From Arthrobacter sp. UKPF54-2 (GTDB taxonomy: Bacteria > Actinomycetota > Actinomycetes > Actinomycetales > Micrococcaceae), in the NCBI RefSeq assembly GCF_007858535.1, contig NZ_CP040174.1:1798001-1862000 (forward strand): DNA of 64,000 bases, in the 5' to 3' direction. The position numbers and the translations under genes are program-made. Numbering within the stretch: position 1 is the stretch's first letter; the number at the start of each line of letters is the position of its first letter. The notes beneath the pieces are model-generated. The model saw only the letters and a list, made by a program, of their open reading frames with translations, was not told where the DNA came from and searched no databases. Shown piece after piece: positions 27,501 to 35,880 of the stretch.

Positions 27501-28834
27501 GCCTTGGGGCGCATGTCGTAGATCCGGCGCAGCTTGCCGTTGGAACGCTCCAGCGATCCCGGTTCGACGACGTCGACGGTGCAGGAGGATCCGACGTGGA
27601 TCTTGATCTGCTGCTGCAGGACCTTGGCGGCCGAGGCGACCACGTCGCCCGTGACGGACTCGCGGCGTTCGATCCGGACGGTCAGCTGGTCCATCCGCTG
27701 GCCCTCCGGGCGGGTCAGTTCCAGCTGGAAGTGCGGGCTCAGCTCGGGGATCCGAAGGGCGATCTCCTCGATCTGCGAGGGGAACAGGTTCACGCCGCGC
27801 AGGATGATCATGTCGTCGCTGCGGCCGGTGATGCGGCCCATCCGGCGGTGCGCTGGGCGCGCCGTGCCGGGCAGCAGCCGGGTGAGGTCCTTGGTGCGGT
27901 AGCGGATGATCGGCAGGGCCTCCTTGGTGAGCGAGGTGAACACCAGTTCGCCGGGCTCGCCGTCGCCCAGGACCACCGAGGGATCAAACGCGTCGATGAT
28001 TTCGGGGCGGAAGTGGTCCTCCCAGATGTGGCTGCCGTCCTGGGTTTCCACGGCCTCGCCGGCGACGCCCGGGCCCATAACCTCGGAGAGTCCGTAAATG
28101 TCGCAAGCCTTGATGTTCATGGTGGTTTCGAGCTCGTGCCGCATTTCCTCGGTCCAGGGCTCGGCGCCGAGCACGGCGTACTTGAGCGAGGTGGAGGCCG
28201 GGTCGATGCCCTGCTTCATCATGGCGTCGGCAATGGTCAGCAGGTAGGTGGGGGTGGCCAGGATCGCGTCCGGCTTGAAGTCCTGGATCAGCGTGATCTG
28301 GCGTTCGGTCTGTCCGCCGGAGATCGGGATGACGGTGCAGCCGAGGGCCTCGGCGCCGGCGTGGGCGCCCATGCCGCCGGTGAATAGGCCGTAGCCGTAG
28401 GCGTTGTGGACCTTCATGCCGGGCCGGACGCCGGAGGCGCGCAGCGAGCGGGCCACGAGCTTGGCCCAGTCGGCGAGGTCCTTTTTGGTGTAGCCCACCA
28501 CGGTGGCCCGTCCCGTGGTGCCGGAGCTGGCGTGGATCCGGGCCACTTCGTGCTGCGGCACGGCGAACATGCCGAAGGGGTACTCCAGGCGGAGGTCTTC
28601 CTTGGTGGTGAAAGGGAACTTGCCCAGGTCGGAGAGCTCGCGGAGGTCCGTCGGGTGCACGCCGGCCTCGTCGAACTTGCGCTTGTACAGCGGGACCCGG
28701 TCGTAGGCATACGCCACGGTGTGCTGCAGCCGGCTGAGCTGCAAGGCCTCGAGCTCGTCGCGGGAGATGGTTTCTTCGCGGTCCAGGACGGCGTCGCCGG
28801 CGGCGAGGGCAGATTCAGCGGTGGGGGTGGTCAT
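27497..28834 (-). CDS. paaK: Phenylacetate--CoA ligase PaaK
   Basis: This 445 aa adenylating enzyme makes phenylacetyl-CoA, the entry step and the inducer of the pathway. It carries the P-loop HASSGTTGRATVVGYTKKDL near residue 93, the adenylate-binding region with DIYGLSEVMGPGVAGE, and TGRSDDMIILRGVNLFPSQI near the hinge to the C-terminal domain. Size and motifs match PaaK of other aerobes. It follows paaI by 17 bp. Confidence 0.96.
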   Translation of the reverse strand: MTTPTAESALAAGDAVLDREETISRDELEALQLSRLQHTVAYAYDRVPLYKRKFDEAGVHPTDLRELSDLGKFPFTTKEDLRLEYPFGMFAVPQHEVARIHASSGTTGRATVVGYTKKDLADWAKLVARSLRASGVRPGMKVHNAYGYGLFTGGMGAHAGAEALGCTVIPISGGQTERQITLIQDFKPDAILATPTYLLTIADAMMKQGIDPASTSLKYAVLGAEPWTEEMRHELETTMNIKACDIYGLSEVMGPGVAGEAVETQDGSHIWEDHFRPEIIDAFDPSVVLGDGEPGELVFTSLTKEALPIIRYRTKDLTRLLPGTARPAHRRMGRITGRSDDMIILRGVNLFPSQIEEIALRIPELSPHFQLELTRPEGQRMDQLTVRIERRESVTGDVVASAAKVLQQQIKIHVGSSCTVDVVEPGSLERSNGKLRRIYDMRPKA

Positions 28835-28851
28835 CTGGGGTTCCTACGTTT

Positions 28852-29370
28852 CTATTTCTTGGAGATGGTGCGGCTGCGGCCGCGGAACTCGGCGATGAGT
28901 TCGCCCGGGGAAGAACCGGCGGGCAGTTCGCCCGGGACCGTGGGGACAGCCGCCTGGCCGGCGGGCGCCGCCGTCGCGGTCTCTGCACCCGGGTCTGCGG
29001 CGTAAATCTGGATGTCATAGAGGCCGCTGCGGCCGGTGCTGGCGCGGCGGTTGGCGACGGCGGTCAGGACCTGGCCGCGGAAGGCCGGTTTGATGAAGTT
29101 GATGTCGACGCCGGAAGCCACGGTGATGGTGCCTTCCTCGGAAGGGCCAGGCGTCACCGGGTTGCAGGCAAGGGCGAACGCGGTGTCGCCGAAAGCGAAG
29201 ATCATTCCGCCGTGGGCCATGCCGAAACCGTTGAGCATTTCCTGGCGGAGCGGCATCCGGATGGTGGCATGGCCGTCGTCGAGCGCAAGGACCTCAATGC
29301 CCATCCATTCGGAGGCGTAGTCGTCTTTCAGGATGGGGTGGGTGTTCCCGGAAATCGTCAGTCCAGCCAT
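28852..29370 (-). CDS. paaI: Hydroxyphenylacetyl-CoA thioesterase PaaI
   Basis: This 172 aa hotdog protein has GFGMAHGGMIFAFGDTAFALA, the PaaI-type active-site helix with the catalytic Asp. PaaI hydrolyses phenylacetyl-CoA derivatives when the pathway stalls, freeing CoA. The C-terminus has an Ala/Gly/Pro-rich insertion before RGRSRTISKK. It leads a minus-strand paaI-paaK-paaR group and has a TetR-type palindrome 22 bp upstream. Confidence 0.9.
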   Translation of the reverse strand: MAGLTISGNTHPILKDDYASEWMGIEVLALDDGHATIRMPLRQEMLNGFGMAHGGMIFAFGDTAFALACNPVTPGPSEEGTITVASGVDINFIKPAFRGQVLTAVANRRASTGRSGLYDIQIYAADPGAETATAAPAGQAAVPTVPGELPAGSSPGELIAEFRGRSRTISKK

Positions 29371-29392
29371 GCGTCGTTGCCTCCAGCTTTAT

Positions 29393-29414
29393 TTACCGAA
29401 TGTTCATTAGGTAA
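29393..29414. promoter_or_regulatory. TetR-type palindrome between paaI and pta
   Basis: TTACCGAA and TTAGGTAA are the outer arms of a 22-bp palindrome that resembles the PaaR site but has a less GC-rich centre (TGTTCA). It lies 23 bp upstream of paaI and 36 bp upstream of pta, so it could affect both. A different TetR regulator cannot be excluded. Confidence 0.6.
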
Positions 29415-29449
29415 TCCCATTCGGGTGCCTGCTGTCAAGGGGGGTAAGT

Positions 29450-31579
29450 ATGCTGGGACACATGGCCAAAGGAATCTATGTCAGCGCGACCACGCCGGGA
29501 TCCGGGAAGTCGCTGGTTGCCCTGGGCCTGGCGGATACGCTGCACCGGCACGCGGACCGCATCGGCTTCTTCAAGCCCGTCGTCCACGGCCGTGCCGGCG
29601 CCGATCCCATGGTTGCGCTGATGAAGTCCCGCTTCGACCTCGACGACGACCGCTGCCGCAGTGGCCTGACGTTCGCCGAGGTCCGCGGCCTGCTCGCTGA
29701 GGGAAAGCGCGAGGAAATCGACTCCCGCTGTGTCGAGATCTTCGCGGAAATGTCCCGACACTGCGACGTGGTGATCATCGAGGGCACCGACCTGACCGGC
29801 CAGGACGCCGCCGTCGAATTCGACCTCAACGCCCGCCTCGCCAACAACCTCGCCGCGCCGATGGTCGCCGTCGTCGGGGCGAAGGGCCGCACCGTGGCCG
29901 AAACCGCCGACGCCGTCGAGGTGGCCCGCAAGGAACTCCTCGCCGAGCGCTGCGCGCTGCTGGCGATCATGGTCAACCGCGCCGACCCCGCGGACCTCGA
30001 GGCCATCGCCGCCGCGGTCCGGCCCGGCGCCTCCGGGCGCCCGGTCTACGTTTTCCCCGAACTCGAGGACATTGCGCGGCCCACCACGGGCGAAGTGGCC
30101 TCCGCGCTGGGCCTCGGCCAGGTAGCCGGCCTGCCGGATCTGGAACGCGATGTGCACTCGGTCAAGGTGGCGGCCATGAACGTGGCCAACTTCCTGCACG
30201 TGCTCGACGACGGCGCGCTGGTGATCGTCCCCGGCGACCGTGCCGACGTGCTGGTGGCCTGCCTGGCGTCCTCCTTCTCGCCGGAGTTCCCGGTCCCGTC
30301 GGCGCTCATCCTGACCGGCGGCCTGGCCCCGGACCCCACTATCTACTCGCTGCTGGCGCAGGCTCCGTTCCCGATCTTCGCCGCCCCGGACGACACCTAC
30401 GTGACGGCCAAGCGGGTCTCCGAGGTCCGCAGCGAAATCTGGTCCGGCCACCGCCGCAAGGTGGCCTCCGCCCTGGGCCTGTGGGCCCGGCGCGTGGACG
30501 AGGCCGAACTGCTGGAACGGCTGCACCTGCCCCGACCGGAGCGGATGACGCCGCTGCGGTTCCTGCATGACCTGATCGAACGGGCCCGTTCGCAGCGCCG
30601 CCACATTGTCCTGCCGGAGGGCACGGACGTGCGGATCCTGCGGGCCGCGGAGATCCTGCACCGCCGGGACGTCTGCGAGCTCACCGTGCTGGGCCGCGAG
30701 GCCGAGGTCCGGGAGCTTGCGGCCACGCAGGGGATCGACCTCGCCGGCATCAACATCGTGGACCCGGCCACCTCCGAGCTGCGCCAGGGTTTCGCGCAGA
30801 AGTACGCGGAGCTCCGGGCGCACAAGGGCGTGGACCTGGCCAAGGCGCTGGAGGTGATGGAGGACGAGAGCTACTTCGGCACCATGATGGTCCAGCTCGG
30901 CGTCGTGGACGGCATGGTCTCCGGCGCCGCGCACACCACGGCGCACACCATCCGGCCGGCGCTGGAGTTCGTGAAGACCCGCGACGGCGTCAAGATCGTC
31001 TCCTCGGTGTTCCTGATGCTGATGCCGGACCGGGTGCTGGTGTACGGCGACTGCGCCGTGAACCCGGAGCCCAACGTGGAGCAGCTCGCGGACATCGCGC
31101 TGGCCTCCGCCGAGACCGCGGCCCAGTTCGGCGTCGAGCCCCGGGTGGCCATGCTGTCCTACTCGACCGGTGGCTCCGGTGCCGGGGAAGCGGTGGACGC
31201 GGTCCGGCAGGCCACCGAGCTCGTGCGCCAGCGGCGCCCCGACCTCGCGGTGGAGGGGCCCATCCAGTACGACGCCGCCGTCGACGCCGCCATCGCCGAG
31301 TCCAAGATGCCCGGCTCCTCGGTGGCCGGCCAGGCGACGGTGTTCATCTTCCCGGACCTGAACACCGGCAACAACACCTACAAGGCGGTCCAGCAGTCGT
31401 CCGGCGCCGTGGCCGTCGGGCCCGTGCTGCAGGGGCTGCGCAAACCCGTGAACGACCTCTCCCGCGGCTGCACGGTGGATGACATCCTGAACACGGTGGC
31501 CATCACCGCGATCCAGGCCCAGTCGGTCCAGCCCGTGCCCGCGCAGCCCGCGCTGCAGCCCGTCGACTCCCAGGCCTAG
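29450..31579 (+). CDS. pta: Phosphate acetyltransferase Pta (long form)
   Basis: This 709 aa enzyme interconverts acetyl-CoA and acetyl phosphate. The N-terminal BioD/P-loop-like region starts with YVSATTPGSGKSLVALGLAD. A central DRTGG-type domain follows, and the C-terminal catalytic domain (about 370-700) has SYFGTMMVQLGVVDGMVSGA and MLSYSTGGSGAG. The ATG at 29450 has a GGGGGG-type site upstream; a second ATG at 29462 is equally plausible. ackA follows 9 bp later. Confidence 0.95.
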   Translation: MLGHMAKGIYVSATTPGSGKSLVALGLADTLHRHADRIGFFKPVVHGRAGADPMVALMKSRFDLDDDRCRSGLTFAEVRGLLAEGKREEIDSRCVEIFAEMSRHCDVVIIEGTDLTGQDAAVEFDLNARLANNLAAPMVAVVGAKGRTVAETADAVEVARKELLAERCALLAIMVNRADPADLEAIAAAVRPGASGRPVYVFPELEDIARPTTGEVASALGLGQVAGLPDLERDVHSVKVAAMNVANFLHVLDDGALVIVPGDRADVLVACLASSFSPEFPVPSALILTGGLAPDPTIYSLLAQAPFPIFAAPDDTYVTAKRVSEVRSEIWSGHRRKVASALGLWARRVDEAELLERLHLPRPERMTPLRFLHDLIERARSQRRHIVLPEGTDVRILRAAEILHRRDVCELTVLGREAEVRELAATQGIDLAGINIVDPATSELRQGFAQKYAELRAHKGVDLAKALEVMEDESYFGTMMVQLGVVDGMVSGAAHTTAHTIRPALEFVKTRDGVKIVSSVFLMLMPDRVLVYGDCAVNPEPNVEQLADIALASAETAAQFGVEPRVAMLSYSTGGSGAGEAVDAVRQATELVRQRRPDLAVEGPIQYDAAVDAAIAESKMPGSSVAGQATVFIFPDLNTGNNTYKAVQQSSGAVAVGPVLQGLRKPVNDLSRGCTVDDILNTVAITAIQAQSVQPVPAQPALQPVDSQA

Positions 31580-31588
31580 GAGGCCCCC

Positions 31589-32758
31589 GTGCTCGTACTC
31601 GTTATCAACTCCGGCTCGTCTTCGCTCAAGTACCAGGTCCGCGACGTCGAGGCGGGGAGTGTCCTCGCCGAGGGGCTGATCGAGAAGATCGGGATGGGCA
31701 ACGGCGGCGACGGCGACGGCGAGATCGAGGGTCCCCGCGACCACGCCGAGGCGCTGGAACGGGTGGACGAGGCGATCCACGAGGCACTCGGCGACCGCCC
31801 GCTGGACGCCGTAGGCCACCGCGTGGTGCACGGCGGCGAACGGTTCTCCGAACCGGTGCTGGTCAACAACGAGATTACCCGCGCCATTGAGCGGCTGAAC
31901 CCGCTGGCGCCGCTACACAACCCGGCCAACGTGCTAGGCATCCGCGCCATCGCGAAGAAATGGCCGGAGCTGCCGCAGGTTGCCGTCTTCGACACCGCCT
32001 TCCACCGCACGCTGCCCGAGCACGCCTGGCGCTACGCCGTCCCGGACGAGCTGTACACGAACCACGGCATCCGGCGCTACGGCTTCCACGGCACCTCGCA
32101 CGAATATGTCGCCCACCGGGCCGCGGCGCTGCTGGATGTGCCGGTGGAGGAATTCGACGCCGTGATCGCCCACCTGGGCAACGGCGCCTCCGTCACCGCC
32201 ATCCGCGGCGGGAAGTCGATTGACACCTCGATGGGTTTCACGCCGCTCGAGGGCCTGGTGATGGGCACCCGCTCCGGCGACCTCGACCCCTCGATCCTGG
32301 TCTTCCTGGGCCGCGCCGGCTGGTCCGCCGAGGACATCGATTCGATGCTGAACCGCCAGTCCGGGCTCAAGGGCCTCGCGGGCAACAACGACATGCGCTC
32401 GGTCGTCGAGGCTGCCGAGGCCGGGGATGCCCGCTCCGCCATGGCGCTCGCCGTCGCCTCCTACCGGCTGTCGAAGTACATCGGGGGCTACCACGTGGCC
32501 GTCGGGGGAGCGAGGGCACTGGTGTTCACGGCGGGGATCGGTGAAAACTCGCACCAATTCCGCAGCCTGGTCGCGGAACGGCTCGGCGCGCTCGGCGTCG
32601 AGCTCGACGCCGGGCTGAACCGCCAGCGCTCCAAGGAACCACGGGTCATCTCGACGCCGGACTCCGCCCTGCCCGTGCTGGTGGTGCCGACCGATGAGGA
32701 GCGCGCGATCGCGGAGGCGACCGCCGCCGTCGTCGGCCAGTCATCCGTTGCTCCGTAA
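31589..32758 (+). CDS. ackA: Acetate kinase AckA
   Basis: This 389 aa kinase makes acetate and ATP from acetyl phosphate. It shows LVINSGSSSLKYQV at the start, the GYRxxHGG-like VGHRVVHGGERF, FDTAFHRTLPEHAWRYAVP, and GNGASVTAIRGGKSIDTSMG as signature segments. The GTG start follows AGGAGG overlapping the pta stop. The last codons and the TAA stop lie inside copy 2 of the palindromic repeat, so the C-terminal residues SSVAP come from repeat sequence. Confidence 0.97.
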   Translation: MLVLVINSGSSSLKYQVRDVEAGSVLAEGLIEKIGMGNGGDGDGEIEGPRDHAEALERVDEAIHEALGDRPLDAVGHRVVHGGERFSEPVLVNNEITRAIERLNPLAPLHNPANVLGIRAIAKKWPELPQVAVFDTAFHRTLPEHAWRYAVPDELYTNHGIRRYGFHGTSHEYVAHRAAALLDVPVEEFDAVIAHLGNGASVTAIRGGKSIDTSMGFTPLEGLVMGTRSGDLDPSILVFLGRAGWSAEDIDSMLNRQSGLKGLAGNNDMRSVVEAAEAGDARSAMALAVASYRLSKYIGGYHVAVGGARALVFTAGIGENSHQFRSLVAERLGALGVELDAGLNRQRSKEPRVISTPDSALPVLVVPTDEERAIAEATAAVVGQSSVAP

Positions 32759-32805
32759 CGGCCCTTTTGGCGGCTCATAACGGCGCTTACGGAGCAATCG
32801 ATGGG
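32741..32805. repeat. Palindromic dispersed repeat, copy 2
   Basis: The right arm GGAGCAATCGATGGG (32791-32805) is identical to copy 1. The left arm begins at 32741 inside the ackA coding region and pairs with two mismatches over 17 bp. The inner part (AACGGCCCTTTTGGCGG) is similar to copy 3. It ends 13 bp before the likely start of the GNAT gene. Confidence 0.85.
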
Positions 32806-32818
32806 TAGCGTGGTGGCT

Positions 32819-33379
32819 ATGAAGGAACTGAACCTGCCCCTGCGCACCGACCGGCTGGTGCTGCGGCGCTTCGAGGCCTCCGACCTGGACGCCTACCATG
32901 CCTACCATTCGCTGCCCGAGACCGCCCGGTTCCTCCCGGGGGAAGCGAAGAGCTATACCAAGTCCATGGAGTCCGTGGGCAAGTACGCCAACTTCGTCTT
33001 CGAAAAGGAGGGCGACTGGATCTGCCTGGCCATCGAGGCCGCGGACGCGCCCGGGTTGCTCGGCGAGGTGGTACTCAAGTGGCTGCCCGGCTGCGGGCAG
33101 GCCGAGATCGGCTGGAGCCTCACCCCGGCGGCGCGCGGCAAAGGGATCGCGTCCGAGGCCGCCACAGCGCTGCTGAAGCTGGGCTTCGAAGACCTCGGCT
33201 TCCACCGGATCGACGCGAAGCTGGACGCCCTCAACACGGCCTCCGCGGCGCTGTGCGAACGCCTCGGGAGGCGGCTGGAGTCCACCCAGGTGGACAAGTG
33301 GCATTACAAAGGCCAGTGGGCCACCGAGGTCGTCTATGCCATGCTCGCCGACGAATGGCAGGCCCGGCAGCCGGGCTGA
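32819..33379 (+). CDS. GNAT acetyltransferase (RimJ-like)
   Basis: This 186 aa N-acetyltransferase starts MKELNLPLRTDRLVLRRFEA and has the acetyl-CoA loop GEVVLKWLPGCGQAEIGWSL followed by RGKGIASEAATALLKLGF, then LDALNTASAALCERLGRR. These are the motifs of the RimJ/RimL protein-acetylating group. The ATG at 32801 lies inside the palindromic repeat and was rejected in favour of 32819. The target is unknown. Confidence 0.85.
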   Translation: MKELNLPLRTDRLVLRRFEASDLDAYHAYHSLPETARFLPGEAKSYTKSMESVGKYANFVFEKEGDWICLAIEAADAPGLLGEVVLKWLPGCGQAEIGWSLTPAARGKGIASEAATALLKLGFEDLGFHRIDAKLDALNTASAALCERLGRRLESTQVDKWHYKGQWATEVVYAMLADEWQARQPG

Positions 33380-33425
33380 CGCTCCCACCCAGTTACTCCC
33401 GTCCGCGCCTGCCCGGCCCCGCTGT

Positions 33426-35873
33426 TTACGGGGTGGGCGGGGCCGTGGTGGGAGGGGGCGCGGCCGTCTCCCCGCCGGAGCTCGGCGCGGGCGCCGGGGC
33501 CGTGGGGTCAGCGGACTGGCCGGGTGCAGGGGCAGCCGGGGGAGCCGGTGCCAGCGTCGCATCGGGTGCCGGCGCGGCGGTTTCACCGGACGACGGCGGC
33601 ACCGTGGCGCCGGGCGACGCTGACTGGGTGGCCCCCGGGGTCGACCCCGGGGTCGACCCCGGGGAGGCCGACGATGTCGCTGTCGGACTTCCGGCCCCGC
33701 GCGGGGCCGCACTGGGGTCGGTGCGGACGAGCTCCATGATCTGCGCCTTGAACCCCTCCAATTTCCCCTGGATCTCCGAGAGCGGGACATTCTGCAGGTT
33801 CCGGCCGTACTCCGCGATCTGCTGCCACAGCGCGTTCAACTTGGCCATGCCGTCGGCACTCAGGGGCCCGTCGAGCGTCAGGACCAGCTGGTTCGCCAGG
33901 GCATAGGTGAGGCAGCGGACGCAGTTGTAATTGGCGGCGGCGGAGAGGTTCTCCGGGACCACCACGTTGGTCTGACCCACAATCAGGACCACCTGAAAGC
34001 CGACCGCGACGGCCGCGCAGTCCTTGCAGCTGGCGAAGGCGTACGCCTCGTTGGTGTTGCGCACGTCGGCCCCGTCGTCGGCCCAGACCAGGGCGAAAGC
34101 GACGTCGTACACCACGGATCCGTCCCTGGTGTTGACGGCGAGCGACTGGTTGCCGCCCTCTTCCGGGGCGGCAGGTTTGTCGAAGGGGAACACCCAGGAC
34201 GGGGCCGGCGCCGTGGTGCCGGACGCTCCTTGCGCCGCCGGGGTCGCCCGGGGCACCAGCACCATACTCAGTTGCGGTTCCTCGCGGGTCGGCTTGCGGG
34301 CGCCCTGGGGCCAGAGCGCCACCGTCCGTCCGGCCTGGCCCTGCTTCATCCCCTTGGCCGAAGCGGCGGGGAAGATGGCGGTGGTGGCGTCGGCGAGGGT
34401 GCCGCGTTCGTAGGGCTGGACCGGGCGGTAGCTCTCGCCGCCGGGCCACCAGGCCAAGGCGAGGCCGGCCATGAGGGCCGCAATGGCGGCGATCGCGGTA
34501 CCGCGCTGCAGTGCCTTGCCGCGGGTCCGCTGCCAGAGGCCGGTGACCACCTGCCGGCCCAGGCGCAGCAGGATGTAGAAGATGCCCAAGATCGGCAGCG
34601 CGATGCAGAGGATCGCCAGCCCGCGCACGGTGGCGTCGGCAAAGTCTCCGGCCGCGGCGCTCTGGGCGAGCATGGCCTGCTGCTTCCAGCCGTTGTCCCA
34701 GGCGGTGCCGAGGACCCTCGGCAGGGTGATGACCATGGTGACGAGGCTGAAGACCAGCAGCGGAACGGTGACAAGCACCCAGACGGTGACAACGGCCCGT
34801 GCCCAGGGCTTGAGCAGCTGTGCCTCGGGGTCTGTCTTGCGCCAGGGAATTAGCGCCAGCAGGGTCGGTTTAATCCGCTGGAACAGGTCCGGCACTCCGG
34901 TGGCGTCGGCGAGGATGTGGTAGCCGTCGAAGCGGACCATGGGCAGCAGTTGGCGGACCATTTGCAGGATCTGGGTGACCACCACCAGCAGCAGAGCGTC
35001 GAAGCCGGTGGCCCACCAGATGCCCATGATGGCCACGGCCACGATCGCGTTGAAGTACAGGCCGCCGAGGTCGGTGCGGATCCGGCCGGCGCGGCCCAGC
35101 CGGTAGGAATCGGTGACGTCCGTGTAGAAGGCCGGCCACAGCAGGTAGAGGCCGGTGCCCATGGCGCCGGGCGTGGCGCCGCCGCGGCGGGCGGCGGCGG
35201 CGTGGCCGAATTCGTGGAAGCCGGCCGAGAGCACGGTGACCAGCAGGATCAGCAGCACCAGGCCGGGATTGGCGAAGGCCTCGTGGGTGGCGGAGGCGAG
35301 CCCCTTGACCATCAGCACCCACCAGCAGGTGGCCAGGAACGCGGCCGTCACGGCCACCACGATCAGCGGGTTGAAGAGCGTCGCGAAGGGCGCGGTGAGT
35401 TTCCGCGTCCGTTCCGGATCCGTGACGGAGTACCGGAACCGCATGCCCAGGAGCGGGTTGGATTTCTTGACCTGGGGCTGCGAGCCGTCGGCCAGGCGCA
35501 GGAGGCCAAGGGGGAGCAGCTGGGAATCGATCAGGGTCCGGACGTTGCCGGCGCTCACCTCCTTGCCGTAGGCGCTGCCGGCGAGTTCCGCTATCTCTTC
35601 CAGGCTGCGCCGCCCGTCCACGGCCTCCAGCACCAGATAGAGCAGTCGTGTGAGCTGGATCGTTTGGCCGTCGGCGCGCCGGACCAGGGACGGGACTTGC
35701 TTGTAGCCGGAGCCCTTGGTCTCGCCGAGCAGTTGGACGCCGTCGGCAAGCGCCGGCGGCGGCAGGGTGCCCGCTGGCGCGGACGACGCCGGAAGGCCGG
35801 GTTCCGCGGTCCCAGCGGCGGACAGGGCCGGAGGACCGCCCTGCTCGGACGGTCCTCCGTACATAGTGCTCAT
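33426..35873 (-). CDS. PqqD-like/M50 membrane metalloprotease with four-cysteine domain
   Basis: This 815 aa protein has a disordered N-terminus, then a small helical domain at about 45-128 resembling PqqD-type peptide-binding modules. A membrane-embedded M50-type region has HEFGH at residues 220-224, with a partner Asp in RFDGYH near 316. More helices follow (to about 470), then an extracytoplasmic domain with CxxC pairs at 616/619 and 651/654 (CKDC, CVRC). It ends in a 99-residue Pro/Ala/Thr/Ser tail. M50 enzymes cleave within or near membranes. It starts 7 bp after the stop of the repeat-rich upstream gene, so that protein is the likely substrate. The fold reading is by eye and the function is inferred. 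Confidence 0.7.
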   Translation of the reverse strand: MSTMYGGPSEQGGPPALSAAGTAEPGLPASSAPAGTLPPPALADGVQLLGETKGSGYKQVPSLVRRADGQTIQLTRLLYLVLEAVDGRRSLEEIAELAGSAYGKEVSAGNVRTLIDSQLLPLGLLRLADGSQPQVKKSNPLLGMRFRYSVTDPERTRKLTAPFATLFNPLIVVAVTAAFLATCWWVLMVKGLASATHEAFANPGLVLLILLVTVLSAGFHEFGHAAAARRGGATPGAMGTGLYLLWPAFYTDVTDSYRLGRAGRIRTDLGGLYFNAIVAVAIMGIWWATGFDALLLVVVTQILQMVRQLLPMVRFDGYHILADATGVPDLFQRIKPTLLALIPWRKTDPEAQLLKPWARAVVTVWVLVTVPLLVFSLVTMVITLPRVLGTAWDNGWKQQAMLAQSAAAGDFADATVRGLAILCIALPILGIFYILLRLGRQVVTGLWQRTRGKALQRGTAIAAIAALMAGLALAWWPGGESYRPVQPYERGTLADATTAIFPAASAKGMKQGQAGRTVALWPQGARKPTREEPQLSMVLVPRATPAAQGASGTTAPAPSWVFPFDKPAAPEEGGNQSLAVNTRDGSVVYDVAFALVWADDGADVRNTNEAYAFASCKDCAAVAVGFQVVLIVGQTNVVVPENLSAAANYNCVRCLTYALANQLVLTLDGPLSADGMAKLNALWQQIAEYGRNLQNVPLSEIQGKLEGFKAQIMELVRTDPSAAPRGAGSPTATSSASPGSTPGSTPGATQSASPGATVPPSSGETAAPAPDATLAPAPPAAPAPGQSADPTAPAPAPSSGGETAAPPPTTAPPTP

Positions 35874-35880
35874 CTACGTG

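Noticed and set aside
29435..31831. 798-codon reverse frame
   Set aside because: It is a shadow of pta and ackA.
33633..33664. CCCCGGGGTCGA tandem repeat
   Set aside because: It encodes the SPGSTPGSTPG part of the M50 protein's tail; low-complexity coding sequence explains it.
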